A stretch of 64,000 nucleotides of DNA from Luteimonas aestuarii (GTDB lineage: Bacteria; Pseudomonadota; Gammaproteobacteria; Xanthomonadales; Xanthomonadaceae), in assembly GCF_004357985.1 (NCBI RefSeq), contig NZ_SMTF01000011.1:1-64000 (forward strand). The letters run 5' to 3'. Positions 21,250-31,477 of this stretch are shown one piece after another. The first letter of the stretch is position 1. Every line of letters starts with the position of its first letter. The notes below the pieces were generated by a model that had not been told where the DNA came from, made no database searches, and saw only the letters and a list, made by a program, of their open reading frames with translations. Both the position numbers and the translations under genes were made by a program.

Positions 21250-22367
21250 TGGACCCTGCCGTAGCCAGCGCCATCCCGGTGTCCGCCAGCGACGTGCTGG
21301 CGGCGCAGGCGCGGCTGCGCAAGTACCTCGACGTGACGCCCACGCACTATGCCGAGCGCTTCGGCTGCTGGCTCAAGCTGGAAAACCTGCAGCGCACCGG
21401 TTCGTACAAGGTCCGCGGCGCATTGAATGCACTGCTGGCGGCGCGCGAGCGGGGCGACGACCGCTACGTCATCACCGCCTCGGCCGGCAACCACGCGCAG
21501 GGCATGGCCTGGGCGGCCTACCGGCTGGGAATCCCTGCGATCACGGTGATGCCGAAGAACGCGCCGGACACGAAAGTCGCCGGCGTGGCGCACTGGGGCG
21601 CGACCGTGCGCCTGCATGGCGACACCTATGACGAGGCCAAGGCCTTCGCCGCCGAGCTGGCCGCGCAGAACGGCTTCCGCCTGCTGTCGGCGTTCGACGA
21701 TCCGGACGTGATCGCCGGCCAGGGCACGGTGGGGCTGGAAATCGCCGCGTCGATGAACCCGGACGTGGTGATCGTGCCGATCGGCGGGGGCGGCCTGGCG
21801 TCCGGCGTGGCGCTGGCGCTGAGGTCGCAGGGCGTACGCATCGTCGGCGCGCAGGTCGAGGGCGTGGATGCGATGGCGCGTGCGCTCAAGGGCGACCGCT
21901 CGCTGCGTGCACCCGCGGCAACGCTGGCCGACGGCGTGCGCGTCAAGGAACCGGGCGACCTGACCCGGCGCATACTGGAAAGCTTGCTGGACGACGTGGT
22001 CATCGTGCGCGAAGCCGAACTGCGCGAAACCCTGGTGCGGCTGGCGCTGGAAGAACACGTCATCGCCGAAGGCGCTGGCGCACTGGCATTGGCCGCCGGC
22101 AAGCGCATCGCCGGCAAGCGCAAGTGCGCGGTGGTCTCCGGCGGCAACCTCGATGCCGGCGTGCTGGCCGCCCTGCTGTCCGAAGTGCGTCCGCGGCCGC
22201 CGCGCAAACCGCGGCGGCGTACACGCGAACGACTTCCCTTGCCGGCGGCGAGGCCCTCTCCGCTTCCCGCCGGCCTCCTTCCGACCCCACCGGCGGATGC
22301 GCCGCCGGACACGCCACGCCCGACCCGCAAGTCACGACACGAATCGCACGAGGAAGCCCTCGCATGA
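21249..22367 (+). CDS. ilvA: Threonine dehydratase without ACT-like regulatory domain
   Basis: A 372-aa PLP enzyme producing 2-oxobutyrate from threonine. The PLP lysine is in [14 protein letters not shown] and the glycine loop is [22 protein letters not shown] is diagnostic. The catalytic fold ends near residue 322, and the C-terminal isoleucine-binding domain of classical IlvA is absent, so it is TdcB-like. The last 45 or so residues form a Pro/Arg-rich, probably disordered tail running into leuA. It overlaps leuA by 4 bases. Position in the operon indicates a biosynthetic role. Confidence 0.92.
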   Translation: MDPAVASAIPVSASDVLAAQARLRKYLDVTPTHYAERFGCWLKLENLQRTGSYKVRGALNALLAARERGDDRYVITASAGNHAQGMAWAAYRLGIPAITVMPKNAPDTKVAGVAHWGATVRLHGDTYDEAKAFAAELAAQNGFRLLSAFDDPDVIAGQGTVGLEIAASMNPDVVIVPIGGGGLASGVALALRSQGVRIVGAQVEGVDAMARALKGDRSLRAPAATLADGVRVKEPGDLTRRILESLLDDVVIVREAELRETLVRLALEEHVIAEGAGALALAAGKRIAGKRKCAVVSGGNLDAGVLAALLSEVRPRPPRKPRRRTRERLPLPAARPSPLPAGLLPTPPADAPPDTPRPTRKSRHESHEEALA

Positions 22368-23902
22368 GCACCGGCATCGACCACATCCGCATCTTCGACA
22401 CCACCCTGCGCGACGGCGAGCAATCGCCCGGCTGCAGCATGACCCCGCAGCAGAAAGTGGTGATGGCGCGTGCGCTCGCCGAACTGGGCGTCGACATCAT
22501 CGAAACCGGGTTCCCGGCCAGCTCGCAGTCCGACCGCGAAGCCACAGCGCAGATCGCGCGCGAACTGCGCACCACCACCCTGGCCGTGCTCTCGCGCTGC
22601 CTGCCGTCCGACATCGAGGCCTCCGCGCGCGCGCTGGAAGGCGCCGCCAGGCCCCGCCTGCACGTGTTCCTCTCCACCAGCCCCCTGCACCGCGAGCACA
22701 AATTGCGGATGAGCAAGGACGAGGTACTGGCTTCCACCGCGAAGCACGTGGCGATGGCGCGCTCGTACATCGATGACGTGGAATTCTCGACCGAGGATGG
22801 CACCCGCACCGAGGAGGACTTCCTGGCCGAGGTGATCGCGGTGGCGATCGCCAACGGCGCCACCACCATCAACGTGCCCGACACCCTGGGCTACACCACG
22901 CCAGACGAGATCCGCGGCCTGTTCCAGCGCCTGATCGCGAACGTGCCCGGCGCGAAGGACGTGGTCTTCAGCGCGCACTGCCACGACGACCTGGGCCTGG
23001 CGGTCGCCAATTCGCTGGCTGCGATCGAAGGCGGCGCACGCCAGGTGGAATGCACCGTCAACGGCATCGGCGAACGCGCCGGCAACGCCGCGGTCGAGGA
23101 ACTGGCGATGGCGCTGAAGGTGCGCAACGCGTTCTACAGCCTCGATACGCGGCTGGACACGCGCCTGCTGGTGCCCACCTCGCAGTTGCTGCAGCGGTTG
23201 ATCGGCATGCCCGTGCAGCGCAACAAGGCGATCGTGGGCGAGAACGCCTTCGCCCACGAATCCGGCATCCACCAGCACGGCATGCTGCGCAACCGCAGCA
23301 CCTACGAGATCATGAATCCGTCCGACGTCGGCTGGCCGAATTCGAAGATGGTGCTGGGCCGCCACAGCGGCCGCGCCGCGGTCGGCCATCGCCTGCGCGC
23401 GCTGGGCTACGCGCTGGAGGACGAACAGCTGGACCAGGTGTTCGAACAGTTCAAGGCGCTGTGCGAGCAGCAGCGCGTGGTCGACGACGACGATCTCGAG
23501 ACGCTGATGACAGGGGGTGTCGCCGGTCGCGGCTACCGCCTTGCCTCGATGACCGTCAGCGACCGTGGCCAGCGCGCCAGCGCGCAGGTGGAGCTGTCCG
23601 ATCCCGAAGGCCGCAAGCTCAGCGAGAGTGCGCTGGGCGATGGCCCGGTCGATGCCCTGTTCGCGGCGCTGTCGGCGGCCACCGACGTGGAGCTGGCGCT
23701 GGAGAGCTACCAGGTGCACAGCGTCGGCATCGGCACCGATGCGCGCGGAGAGGCCACGCTCAGCGTCCACCACGACGGCATCGGCTACACCGGCAGCGGC
23801 ACCAGCCGCGACATCATCGAAGCCAGCGCACTGGCCTGGCTGGACGTCGCCAACCGTATCCTGCGCACGCGGCAGCCGGCAAAGGTCGCCGCGACTGCGT
23901 GA
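22364..23902 (+). CDS. leuA: 2-isopropylmalate synthase
   Basis: A 512-aa enzyme committing 2-oxoisovalerate to leucine synthesis. The signatures [15 protein letters not shown] and [15 protein letters not shown] (metal-binding HxH), then [14 protein letters not shown], are present. The C-terminal third has the LeuA dimer regulatory domain (about 390-500) for leucine feedback inhibition. The ATG overlaps the ilvA stop. A repeat-filled 157-bp gap follows before leuC. Confidence 0.96.
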   Translation: MSTGIDHIRIFDTTLRDGEQSPGCSMTPQQKVVMARALAELGVDIIETGFPASSQSDREATAQIARELRTTTLAVLSRCLPSDIEASARALEGAARPRLHVFLSTSPLHREHKLRMSKDEVLASTAKHVAMARSYIDDVEFSTEDGTRTEEDFLAEVIAVAIANGATTINVPDTLGYTTPDEIRGLFQRLIANVPGAKDVVFSAHCHDDLGLAVANSLAAIEGGARQVECTVNGIGERAGNAAVEELAMALKVRNAFYSLDTRLDTRLLVPTSQLLQRLIGMPVQRNKAIVGENAFAHESGIHQHGMLRNRSTYEIMNPSDVGWPNSKMVLGRHSGRAAVGHRLRALGYALEDEQLDQVFEQFKALCEQQRVVDDDDLETLMTGGVAGRGYRLASMTVSDRGQRASAQVELSDPEGRKLSESALGDGPVDALFAALSAATDVELALESYQVHSVGIGTDARGEATLSVHHDGIGYTGSGTSRDIIEASALAWLDVANRILRTRQPAKVAATA

Positions 23903-23910
23903 TTGCGATC

Positions 23911-24026
23911 TTCTCCCTCCCCTGCTTGCGGGGGAGGGCCGGGGTGGGGGCGAGGCAACGACGACCTTGCCGGCGCCCCGCGCACCCCCATCCCAACCTT
24001 CCCCCGTGAACGGGGGAAGGAGCGAC
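23911..24026. repeat. Paired GC-rich hairpin element between leuA and leuC
   Basis: There are two local hairpins: CTCCC...GGGAG around 23913-23938, and a perfect 9-bp stem CCTTCCCCC GTGAAC GGGGGAAGG at 23997-24020. Flanking GGGGTGGGGG and CCCCCATCCC can also pair. It resembles a bipartite REP element. No T-tract is present, so operon read-through is expected. Confidence 0.6.
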
Positions 24027-24059
24027 AAGCAACAGCGGCAGCAACAGCAAAGAGAAGCC

Positions 24060-25487
24060 ATGACCACCAATCGCCCCAAGACCCTCTACGACAAACTCTG
24101 GGACGCGCATGTCGTCGTTCCCGAGACCGACGACGCGCCCGCGGTGCTGTACATCGACCTGCACCTGATCCACGAGGTCACCTCGCCGCAGGCCTTCGCC
24201 GAACTCGATGCGCGCGGCATCAGGCCGGCACGCCCGGACCGGACCAAGGCGACGATGGACCATTCCACGCCGACGCTGCCCGCCGGTCCCGACGGCAGGC
24301 TGCCCTACGCCAGCGCGGCCTCGGAGAAGCAGGTGGACACGCTGGCGCGCAACTGCGCCGCGCACGGCATCGAGCTGTTCGACCTGGCGTCCGACCAGCG
24401 CGGCATCGTGCACGTCATTGCGCCCGAACTCGGACTGACCCAGCCGGGCATGACCATCGTCTGCGGCGACAGCCACACCTCCACCCATGGCGCGTTCGGC
24501 GCACTCGCCTTCGGCATCGGCACCAGCGAGGTCGGCCACGTGCTGGCCACGCAGTGCCTGCTGCAGCGCAAGGCGAAGACCATGTCGATCACGGTCGATG
24601 GCGCGCTGGCGCCGGGGGTCGGTGCGAAGGATGTGATCCTGCACATCATTGGCGTGATCGGGGTCAACGGCGGCACCGGGCACGTCATCGAGTACCGCGG
24701 CTCGACCATCCGCGCGATGGACATGGAACAGCGCATGACCTTGTGCAACATGTCGATCGAGGCCGGTGCCCGCGCCGGCATGGTGGCGCCGGACGACACC
24801 ACGTTCGCGTGGCTGGCGCAGGCGCCGCGTGCGCCGAAGGGCGCGGAGTTCGAGGCGGCGAAAGCTGGCTGGGCCGCGCTGGCGACGGACGAGGGCGCAA
24901 GCTTCGACGTGGAAGTCCGCATCGATGCCGCCGACATCCGCCCGACCCTGACCTGGGGCACGCATCCCGGCACCGCCATCGCCATCGACGCGCCGATCCC
25001 CGCGGCAAACGATGCCGCCGCGCGGAAGGCGCTGGACTACATGGCATTCAACGCCGGCCACAGCCTGGAGCACACCAAGGTGGACGTGGTTTTCGTCGGC
25101 TCGTGCACCAACGGCCGCCTGCGCGACATGCGTGAAGTGGCCGACGTGCTCCGCGGTCGCACGATCGCGTCCAGCGTGCGCATGCTGGTGGTGCCCGGCT
25201 CCGAACAGGTCAAGCGCGAGGCCGAGGCCGAGGGCATCCACGAGGTGGTGCGCGCGGCCGGCGCCGAGTGGCGCGAGCCGGGTTGCTCGATGTGCATCGC
25301 GATGAACGGCGACCTGGTCGCGCCGGGGCAGCTGGCGGTCAGCACCAGCAACCGCAACTTCGAGGGGCGGCAGGGCCCCGGCTCGCGCACCTTGCTGGCG
25401 TCACCGCTCACCGCCGCGTGGGCCGCGGTCAACGGCCGCGTCGGCGATCCGCGGGAACTGTTCGATGCGCGCAAGGAGGTGGCCTGA
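24060..25487 (+). CDS. leuC: 3-isopropylmalate dehydratase, large subunit
   Basis: A 475-aa aconitase-family [4Fe-4S] protein isomerising 2- to 3-isopropylmalate with LeuD. The cluster cysteines are in [10 protein letters not shown] and [32 protein letters not shown] is the substrate-region signature. AAAGAGAAG precedes the ATG as ribosome binding site. The stop overlaps leuD (TGATG), and the leuD binding site GGAGG is inside the end of leuC. Confidence 0.97.
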   Translation: MTTNRPKTLYDKLWDAHVVVPETDDAPAVLYIDLHLIHEVTSPQAFAELDARGIRPARPDRTKATMDHSTPTLPAGPDGRLPYASAASEKQVDTLARNCAAHGIELFDLASDQRGIVHVIAPELGLTQPGMTIVCGDSHTSTHGAFGALAFGIGTSEVGHVLATQCLLQRKAKTMSITVDGALAPGVGAKDVILHIIGVIGVNGGTGHVIEYRGSTIRAMDMEQRMTLCNMSIEAGARAGMVAPDDTTFAWLAQAPRAPKGAEFEAAKAGWAALATDEGASFDVEVRIDAADIRPTLTWGTHPGTAIAIDAPIPAANDAAARKALDYMAFNAGHSLEHTKVDVVFVGSCTNGRLRDMREVADVLRGRTIASSVRMLVVPGSEQVKREAEAEGIHEVVRAAGAEWREPGCSMCIAMNGDLVAPGQLAVSTSNRNFEGRQGPGSRTLLASPLTAAWAAVNGRVGDPRELFDARKEVA

Positions 25488-26083
25488 TGTCCGCCCTGTC
25501 CCGCGTGGCCTCGCGCAGCGTGGTGCTGGCGCAGACCAATATCGATACCGACCAGATCATCCCCGCGCGCTTCCTGTCGACCACCGAGCGCAAGGGCCTG
25601 GGCAAGCACGCCTTCCACGACTGGCGTTGGCTGGCCGATGGCGCGCCCAACCCGTCTTTCGCGTTCAACCGCGAGGACAACGCCGGCCGCGAGATCCTGC
25701 TGGCCGGCCGCAACTTCGGCTGCGGTTCCTCGCGCGAACACGCGCCATGGGCGCTGCGCGACCTGGGCCTGCGCGCCGTGGTCAGCAGCGAGATCGCCGA
25801 CATCTTCCGCAACAACGCGCTGAAGAACGGCCTGCTGCCGGTCATCCTGGACGAAGCCATCGTGCAGCGACTGATGCAGCGCCCCGACGACACGCTGGAG
25901 ATCGACGTCGCCTCGCGCACGCTGCGCACGCCCGCTGGCGAATCCTTCGCCTTCCCGCTGGACAGCTTCTCGCGCACCTGCCTGCTCGAAGGCGTGGACG
26001 AGCTGGGCTACCTGCTGGCGCGCCGCGACGAAATCCAGCGCCATGAATCCGCACACCACAAGGAACAGATCCATGCGCGCTGA
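25487..26083 (+). CDS. leuD: 3-isopropylmalate dehydratase, small subunit
   Basis: A 198-aa swivel-domain partner of Leu[14 protein letters not shown] at the N-terminus and [21 protein letters not shown] in the middle are diagnostic. It is coupled to leuC (1-base overlap) and overlaps leuB by 11 bases. The C-terminal His-rich tail is probably variable sequence shared with the leuB ribosome binding site. Confidence 0.97.
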   Translation: MSALSRVASRSVVLAQTNIDTDQIIPARFLSTTERKGLGKHAFHDWRWLADGAPNPSFAFNREDNAGREILLAGRNFGCGSSREHAPWALRDLGLRAVVSSEIADIFRNNALKNGLLPVILDEAIVQRLMQRPDDTLEIDVASRTLRTPAGESFAFPLDSFSRTCLLEGVDELGYLLARRDEIQRHESAHHKEQIHAR

Positions 26084-27161
26084 CATCGCCCTCCTGCCCG
26101 GCGACGGCATCGGCCCCGAGGTCACCGCGGCGGCGGTCGAGGTGCTGCGTGCCGTCGGCGCGCGCCACGGCCACGACTTCCGCTTCGACAGTTTCGACAT
26201 CGGCGGCATCGCGATCGACCGCCATGGCGAGCCGCTGCCGCAGGCCACGCTGGACGGCTGCAAGGCCGCCGATGCGGTGCTGCTGGGCGCCGTCGGCGGA
26301 CCGAAGTGGTCCGACCCGAATGCCAGGGTGCGGCCGGAGCAGGGCCTGCTGGCGATCCGCCGTGCGCTGGGCCTGTACGCCAACCTGCGTCCGGTGCGCC
26401 CGCACGCCGCCACCATCGGCGCCTCGCCGATCAAGCCACACCTGCTGGCCGGCGTGGACCTGCTGGTGGTGCGCGAGCTGACCGGCGGCATCTACTTCGG
26501 CGACAAGACCCGCGATGCCGAGGGTGCCAGCGACCGCTGCTACTACAGTGTCGCCGAGGTGGAGCGCGTGATGCGCCGCGCCTGCACGCTGGCGCGTGCG
26601 CGCCGCGGCCACGTCACCTCGGTGGACAAGGCCAACGTGCTTGAAACGTCACGACTGTGGCGCGACGTGGCCACGCGGATCGTCCGCGACGAGTTCCCGG
26701 ACATCACGCTGGAACACCAGCTGGTGGATTCGATGGCGATGCACCTGATCGCCAGGCCGCGCGCCTACGACGTAGTGGTCACCGAGAACATGTTCGGCGA
26801 CATCCTCACCGACGAAGCGTCGATGCTGGCGGGCTCGCTGGGGCTGCTGCCGTCGGCCTCGCTCGGCGAGGGCACGGTGGGACTGTACGAGCCGATCCAC
26901 GGGTCCGCCCCCGACATCGCCGGCAAGGGCGTCGCCAATCCCTACGGCACCATCCTCAGCGCCGCGCTGCTGCTGCGCCACTCGCTGGGGATGGCGCAGG
27001 AAGCGGCGTGCATCGAGGACGCGGTGGACGCCGCGCTGTCGGATGGCGCCTTCACCGCCGACCTGGCCAGCGACGGCCGCGCCATGGGCACCGCGGAAGC
27101 CACGCTGGCGGTGCTGTCGCGCATCGACCAGGACTGCCGGGTGAGCGACCTGCGCGACTGA
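26073..27161 (+). CDS. leuB: 3-isopropylmalate dehydrogenase
   Basis: A 362-aa NAD+-dependent decarboxylating dehydrogenase finishing the leucine branch. [41 protein letters not shown] and the NAD-region [17 protein letters not shown] are present. ATG 26073 with AGGAACAG upstream was chosen over the in-frame 26043. It is the last gene of the ilv-leu operon; a hairpin follows. Confidence 0.96.
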   Translation: MRADIALLPGDGIGPEVTAAAVEVLRAVGARHGHDFRFDSFDIGGIAIDRHGEPLPQATLDGCKAADAVLLGAVGGPKWSDPNARVRPEQGLLAIRRALGLYANLRPVRPHAATIGASPIKPHLLAGVDLLVVRELTGGIYFGDKTRDAEGASDRCYYSVAEVERVMRRACTLARARRGHVTSVDKANVLETSRLWRDVATRIVRDEFPDITLEHQLVDSMAMHLIARPRAYDVVVTENMFGDILTDEASMLAGSLGLLPSASLGEGTVGLYEPIHGSAPDIAGKGVANPYGTILSAALLLRHSLGMAQEAACIEDAVDAALSDGAFTADLASDGRAMGTAEATLAVLSRIDQDCRVSDLRD

Positions 27162-27174
27162 AGGACACCGTGCC

Positions 27175-27193
27175 GTCCCGCCCCCGGCGGGAC
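27175..27193 (+). terminator. Weak hairpin after leuB
   Basis: GTCCCGCC pairs perfectly with GGCGGGAC around a CCC loop, 13 bases after the leuB stop. There is no following T-tract, so termination may be weak or Rho-dependent. Confidence 0.35.
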
Positions 27194-27234
27194 CGCCTGG
27201 GGCGCGAGGACAACGCGCCGACTCTTCACCCGAA

Positions 27235-27256
27235 ATACAGAACCGCTTGGTATAGT
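27235..27256 (+). promoter_or_regulatory. Candidate promoter and operator of the TetR gene
   Basis: The imperfect palindrome ATACAGAACCGCTTGGTAT (27235-27253) overlaps a TATAGT -10 box (27251-27256). Transcription would begin close to the ATG at 27264. The overlap suggests autorepression by the TetR protein. Confidence 0.4.
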
Positions 27257-27263
27257 ATTGGGC

Positions 27264-27935
27264 ATGTCAGCCCAGCCCAACGCCAAGCCAGACCCCATCG
27301 CGACTGCCGGCCCCGGTCGTCCGAAGGACCTCGCCAAGCGCGCCGCGATCCTCGATGCCGCGCGCGAGATGTTCCGCCTGCACGGTTTCGATGGCGCCAG
27401 CATGGACCAGATCGCAGCCGAGGCCGGCGTGTCCAAGCTCACCGTCTACAGCCATTTCGGCGACAAATCCACGCTGTTCGGCACCGTGGTCCGCACTTAT
27501 TGCGAGCAGTCGCTGCCCAATGCGCTGTTCGAGCCGACATCCGGCACCCCGCTACGCGAACGACTGATGGAGATCGCGCGCGCGTTCTTCGCCATGTGCA
27601 GCTCGCCCGAGGCCGTGGCCGGGCATCGCGTGCTGTGCACGCCCAAGCTGAGTGATTCGCCGCTGCCGCAGCTGTTCTGGGAGGCCGGCCCGCTGCGTGT
27701 GCAGGCGATGTTCTCCACCCTGCTGGAACGGCGCATCGCCGCGGGCGAGCTCGATATCCCGGACGTCCCGCGCGCGGCCTCGCAGTTCTTCGTGCTGCTC
27801 AAGGGCGACCTGCACGCGCGACTGGTGCTGGGCGAATGCGACGCTCCATCGCCCCAGCGCATCGATGAACACCTGCAGGCGGCCGTGGACATGTTCCTGC
27901 GCGCCTATGCGGCCGCGGGCCATGCGTCCCGGTGA
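27264..27935 (+). CDS. TetR/AcrR family repressor (AefR-like C-terminal domain)
   Basis: A 223-aa regulator. The N-terminal helix-turn-helix lies at about 25-72 (RAAILDAAREMFRLHGFDG, then AGVSKLTVYSHFGDKSTLF). The C-terminal ligand domain includes QFFVLLKGDLHARLVLG, reminiscent of AefR-type repressors. The ATG follows the -10 box by only 7 bases, so the mRNA may be leaderless. It lies upstream of pcm and tolC in the same direction and may regulate efflux, but this is inferred from position. Confidence 0.85.
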   Translation: MSAQPNAKPDPIATAGPGRPKDLAKRAAILDAAREMFRLHGFDGASMDQIAAEAGVSKLTVYSHFGDKSTLFGTVVRTYCEQSLPNALFEPTSGTPLRERLMEIARAFFAMCSSPEAVAGHRVLCTPKLSDSPLPQLFWEAGPLRVQAMFSTLLERRIAAGELDIPDVPRAASQFFVLLKGDLHARLVLGECDAPSPQRIDEHLQAAVDMFLRAYAAAGHASR

Positions 27936-28040
27936 CTTCCGGCACTCAGTCGGGCAGGCGCCGGAAGCCATCATGCCCGCGTGGACAGCCGTCCAGGCCG
28001 TAGAATTGGCCTCCCTGGATGGCAACTGGACAGACTCGAG

Positions 28041-28703
28041 ATGACGTTCGATTACGCGAAGGCACGGGAACTGATGGTGGAGCAGCAGGTGCGTCCCTGG
28101 GACGTGCTGGACGCCCACGTGCTCGATGCCCTGTCCAAGCTGCCGCGCGAGGCCTACGTGGCCGAGTCGCATCGCGCACTGGCCTATGCCGACGTCGAGC
28201 TGCCGCTCGGCCATGGCGAGCGGATGATGAAGCCGGTGGTGGAGGGGCGCGCCCTGCAGGCCTTGCTGCCGCGCGAACACGAGGAAGTGCTGGAGATCGG
28301 CACCGGCAGCGGCTACCTCGCCGCGTGCCTGGGCCACCTGGCCCGCGACGTGGTCACGCTGGAGCGCCATGCCGACCTGGCCGAGGCCGCGCAGGCACGC
28401 CTGCGCGCGCAGGCCATCCGCAACGTCCGCGTCGAGGCCGCCGATGCCTTCGCGTGGGACACCGGGCGTCGCTTCGATGCGATCTGCGTGTCCGGCGCGG
28501 TGGACGTGGTGCCGTCACGTTTCCTCGGCTGGCTGCGTCCCGGTGGACGCCTGTTCGTGGTCCGCGGCCGCGCCCCGGCGATGGAAGCGGTGCTGGTGCG
28601 CATGGATGGCGACGCCGTCAACGGCGCGCGTGCCGAATCGTTGTTCGAAACCGAATTGCCCTATCTCGCCGGCGCCGAACCCGCGCCCGCATTCAAGTTC
28701 TGA
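28041..28703 (+). CDS. pcm: Protein-L-isoaspartate O-methyltransferase family protein
   Basis: A 220-aa SAM-dependent methyltransferase. The SAM-binding motif I is VLEIGTGSGYLAACL (about 78-92), and PREAYVAESHRALAYAD resembles the PCMT N-terminus. The usual GQTISQP substrate segment is replaced by GHGERMMKP, so repair of isoaspartyl residues is uncertain. A TAGAAT box lies at 28001-28006. tolC follows after 14 bases, an association common in Xanthomonadales, so the two are probably co-transcribed. Confidence 0.8.
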   Translation: MTFDYAKARELMVEQQVRPWDVLDAHVLDALSKLPREAYVAESHRALAYADVELPLGHGERMMKPVVEGRALQALLPREHEEVLEIGTGSGYLAACLGHLARDVVTLERHADLAEAAQARLRAQAIRNVRVEAADAFAWDTGRRFDAICVSGAVDVVPSRFLGWLRPGGRLFVVRGRAPAMEAVLVRMDGDAVNGARAESLFETELPYLAGAEPAPAFKF

Positions 28704-28717
28704 CCGAAGGATTCCGC

Positions 28718-30040
28718 ATGATCCGCCGCCTCCTCCCGCTCGCCCTGGCTTCCGCCCTGTGTTCCGCGCCGGTGTTCGCCGAAGACCTGATGCAGACCTA
28801 CGAACTGGCGCGCCAGAGCGACCCCGTGCTCTCGGTGGCCGAATCGCAACGTCTGATCGACCGCGAGGGCGCAGTCCAGGCACGCGCCAGCCTGTTGCCA
28901 CAGGTCAGTGGCACCGTCGATTTCGGCCGTGGGTACAACGCGGGCTCCAGCGTGCGCGAAAGCAGTCGCACCTACGGCGCGCGCGCCAGCCAGACGGTGT
29001 TCAACTGGAGCGCGATCAACCAGTACCGCAGCGCGCGCGAGTTCGATGCCGCGGGCGGTTACGATCTGGAAGCGGCGAACGACGAGCTGGTGGTGCGCAC
29101 CTCCGACGCGTATTTCCGCGTGCTGGAAGCCACCGAAACCCTGGCCGCCGCGGAAGCTGCCGAAGAGGCGTTCCAGAAGCAGTTCGACTTTGCCGACAAG
29201 CGCCTTGAAGTAGGCCTGGCGCCGATCACCGACGTGCACGAGGCCCGCGCCCAGTACGACAGTGCGCGCGCCAACACGATCCTGGTCCGCAATGCCCTGC
29301 AGGACGCGGTGGAAGCGCTGGCGGAAATCACCGGCCAGCCAATCTACAACTTCAAGGGCCTGCCCGAGGACTTCAGCCCCGAACTTCCCGCCGGCGGCGA
29401 TGCCGATGCCTGGGTGGCCACGGCGCTGGAACGCAATCCGACCCTGCAGGCCTCCGGCCATGCGGTGCGTGCGTCCGAGCACGGCGTGCAGACTGCGCGT
29501 GGCGGCCACCTGCCGACGCTGACGGCCGGCGCCGGTTACAACAACAACACCGTCTGGGACAACCAGCCCGGCCTGGCCGGACGTGGCGAGGGCCACAGCA
29601 TCGGCCTGACCCTGTCGGTGCCAATCTTCGCCGGTGGCGCCACCCAGTCCGGCGTGCGCGAAGCCATCGCCCGCCGCGACCAGGCGCAGGACCGCGACGA
29701 GCAGATCCGCCGCGCCATCATCCGCAACACGCGCAACGCCTACCAGTCGCTGGTGGCCGGCGTGAGCGAGATCGAGGCGCGCCGACTGGCGCTGGTGTCC
29801 GCGCAGAGCGCCTACGATGCCTCGCAGGTCGGCCTGGAAGTCGGTACGCGTACCGTCATCGACGTGCTGATCAACCAGCAGAACCTGTTCGTCGCGCGCC
29901 AGAACTACGCCAATGCCCGCTACAACTACCTGCGCAGCCGCCTCGGCCTGGAGCAGGCCGCGGGCACGTTGGATGGCGCGACCGTGCAGGACATCAACCG
30001 CCTGCTGACCACCGACGTGGTGGCGCCCGTCCGGCAATAG
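28718..30040 (+). CDS. tolC: TolC-family outer membrane efflux channel
   Basis: A 440-aa protein with a signal peptide (cleaved after about residue 21, FAEDL). Duplicated TolC repeats follow: DLMQTYELARQSDPVL, then LPQVSGTVDF, and in the second half LPTLTAGAGY and LSVPIFAGGATQSGVREA, with long coiled-coil helices. VGTRTVIDVLINQQNLF is typical. It serves as the exit duct for tripartite pumps and type I secretion. No pump genes are next to it. Confidence 0.95.
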   Translation: MIRRLLPLALASALCSAPVFAEDLMQTYELARQSDPVLSVAESQRLIDREGAVQARASLLPQVSGTVDFGRGYNAGSSVRESSRTYGARASQTVFNWSAINQYRSAREFDAAGGYDLEAANDELVVRTSDAYFRVLEATETLAAAEAAEEAFQKQFDFADKRLEVGLAPITDVHEARAQYDSARANTILVRNALQDAVEALAEITGQPIYNFKGLPEDFSPELPAGGDADAWVATALERNPTLQASGHAVRASEHGVQTARGGHLPTLTAGAGYNNNTVWDNQPGLAGRGEGHSIGLTLSVPIFAGGATQSGVREAIARRDQAQDRDEQIRRAIIRNTRNAYQSLVAGVSEIEARRLALVSAQSAYDASQVGLEVGTRTVIDVLINQQNLFVARQNYANARYNYLRSRLGLEQAAGTLDGATVQDINRLLTTDVVAPVRQ

Positions 30041-30072
30041 GGCGCGGCCCGACGCGCAGCGCGATGTCACGA

Positions 30073-30103
30073 GAAGCCGGCGTCCATCGCCGGCTTCTTC
30101 GTT
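30073..30103. terminator. Terminator between tolC and waaA
   Basis: A 10-bp stem GAAGCCGGCG / CGCCGGCTTC with a 5-base loop is followed by TTCGTTC. It separates the convergent tolC and waaA genes. Confidence 0.75.
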
Positions 30104-30109
30104 CGGGGA

Positions 30110-31399
30110 TCAGGGCAGGTCCGCGGCGATGACGCCCAGCGTGCGCTGCACCGCGCCGCGACCGGCGTCCACCAGTTGCATCCCGGCCTCGGCCATCTGC
30201 CGGCGCGCGGCGGGATCGGCCAGCAGCGCTTCGAGCTGCATTGCCACGGCGTCGGCATCGTCGCCGACGCGCAGTGCACCCGCCTCGCGCAGCTGGCGCG
30301 CGATGTCGGTGAAGTTGTGCAGGTGCGGCCCGGTCACGGTGGCCGTGCCCACCGCTGCCGGCTCCAGCAAGTTGTGGCCGCCGATGGCCTGCAGGCTGCC
30401 GCCGACGAAGGCGACGTCGGCGCAGGCATAGAACGCCTGCAGTTCGCCCAGCGTATCGACCACGAACACCGCGTCGTCGGCATCCGGCCACTGCGTCAGC
30501 GTGCGCGTGGCCACGCGCCAGCCGCCGTCCACGCACTGCTGCACCACCGGCTTGAAGCGTTCGGGATGGCGCGGCGCCCACACCAGCAGCAGCTCCGGCC
30601 AGCGCGCGCGCAATCGCTGGTGGATCGCGACCACCGGGGCTTCTTCCTCGGGATGCGTGCTGGCCGCGATCCACACCGGCCGCTCGCCGATGCGCGCGCG
30701 GAACGCGTTGCCCTGGGCGGACAGCGCCGCGGCGTCGATCGCGATGTCGTACTTGAGGTTGCCGGTCACCACCACGGCATCGGACGGGGCACCCAGTCGC
30801 TGGAAGCGTTCGGCATCGCCCATCGATTGCGCCGCCACGCGACGCAGCGTGCGCAGCGCGCGCGACAGCAGCGCGTGCAAGGCTCGGTAGCCGCGCAACG
30901 AACGTTCCGACAGGCGGGCATTGACGATGTAGGCGGGAATGCCTGCATCGCGGCAGCAGAACAGCAGGTTGGGCCACAGCTCGGTTTCGACGATCAACGC
31001 CACCCGCGGCCGGAAGTGCGCGAGGAACCGATGCACCGCGCCCGACAGGTCGTAGGCCATGTAGACGTGCTCGACGCGATCGCCCCACAGCGCACGCACG
31101 CGCGCCGAGCCGGTGGGGGTGATGGTAGTCACCAGGATGCGACGACCAGGATCCTGCGCCAGCAGGGCATCGACCAGCGGCGCCGCGGCATTGACTTCAC
31201 CCATCGACACCGCGTGCACCCACACCGGCGCGTCCACCGGTGCGCCGGGATAGCGTGCGTAGCGCTCGCTCCAGCGCTCGAAATAGGCCGGCTGGCGGAA
31301 GCCGCGCCAGATCAGGTGGTACACGGTCACCGGTGCGAGAACGTACAGCACCGCCGAGTACAGGCCGCGCAGCAATCGTTCGGTGGTGTCGGCCCGCAT
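30110..31399 (-). CDS. waaA: 3-deoxy-D-manno-octulosonic acid (Kdo) transferase
   Basis: A 429-aa GT30 glycosyltransferase adding Kdo to lipid IVA at the inner membrane. It has an N-terminal membrane anchor (about 10-30) and PVWVHAVSMGEVNAAAPLV. LIVETELWPNLL, VTGNLKYD and GGSLQAIGGHNLLEPAA are characteristic. The start MRADTTERLLRGLY was chosen; a long upstream open frame is antisense to the acyltransferase gene. It is divergent from the lipid A acyltransferase gene, 78 bp apart, a functional pairing for lipid A-Kdo assembly. Confidence 0.95.
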   Translation of the reverse strand: MRADTTERLLRGLYSAVLYVLAPVTVYHLIWRGFRQPAYFERWSERYARYPGAPVDAPVWVHAVSMGEVNAAAPLVDALLAQDPGRRILVTTITPTGSARVRALWGDRVEHVYMAYDLSGAVHRFLAHFRPRVALIVETELWPNLLFCCRDAGIPAYIVNARLSERSLRGYRALHALLSRALRTLRRVAAQSMGDAERFQRLGAPSDAVVVTGNLKYDIAIDAAALSAQGNAFRARIGERPVWIAASTHPEEEAPVVAIHQRLRARWPELLLVWAPRHPERFKPVVQQCVDGGWRVATRTLTQWPDADDAVFVVDTLGELQAFYACADVAFVGGSLQAIGGHNLLEPAAVGTATVTGPHLHNFTDIARQLREAGALRVGDDADAVAMQLEALLADPAARRQMAEAGMQLVDAGRGAVQRTLGVIAADLP

Positions 31400-31477
31400 C
31401 CGCACAGGATAGCGGGAATCCCCGTCACTTCGCCGACAGGTGCCCGCCCGACGCCGGCCACCCGCTAGACTTGCCGC

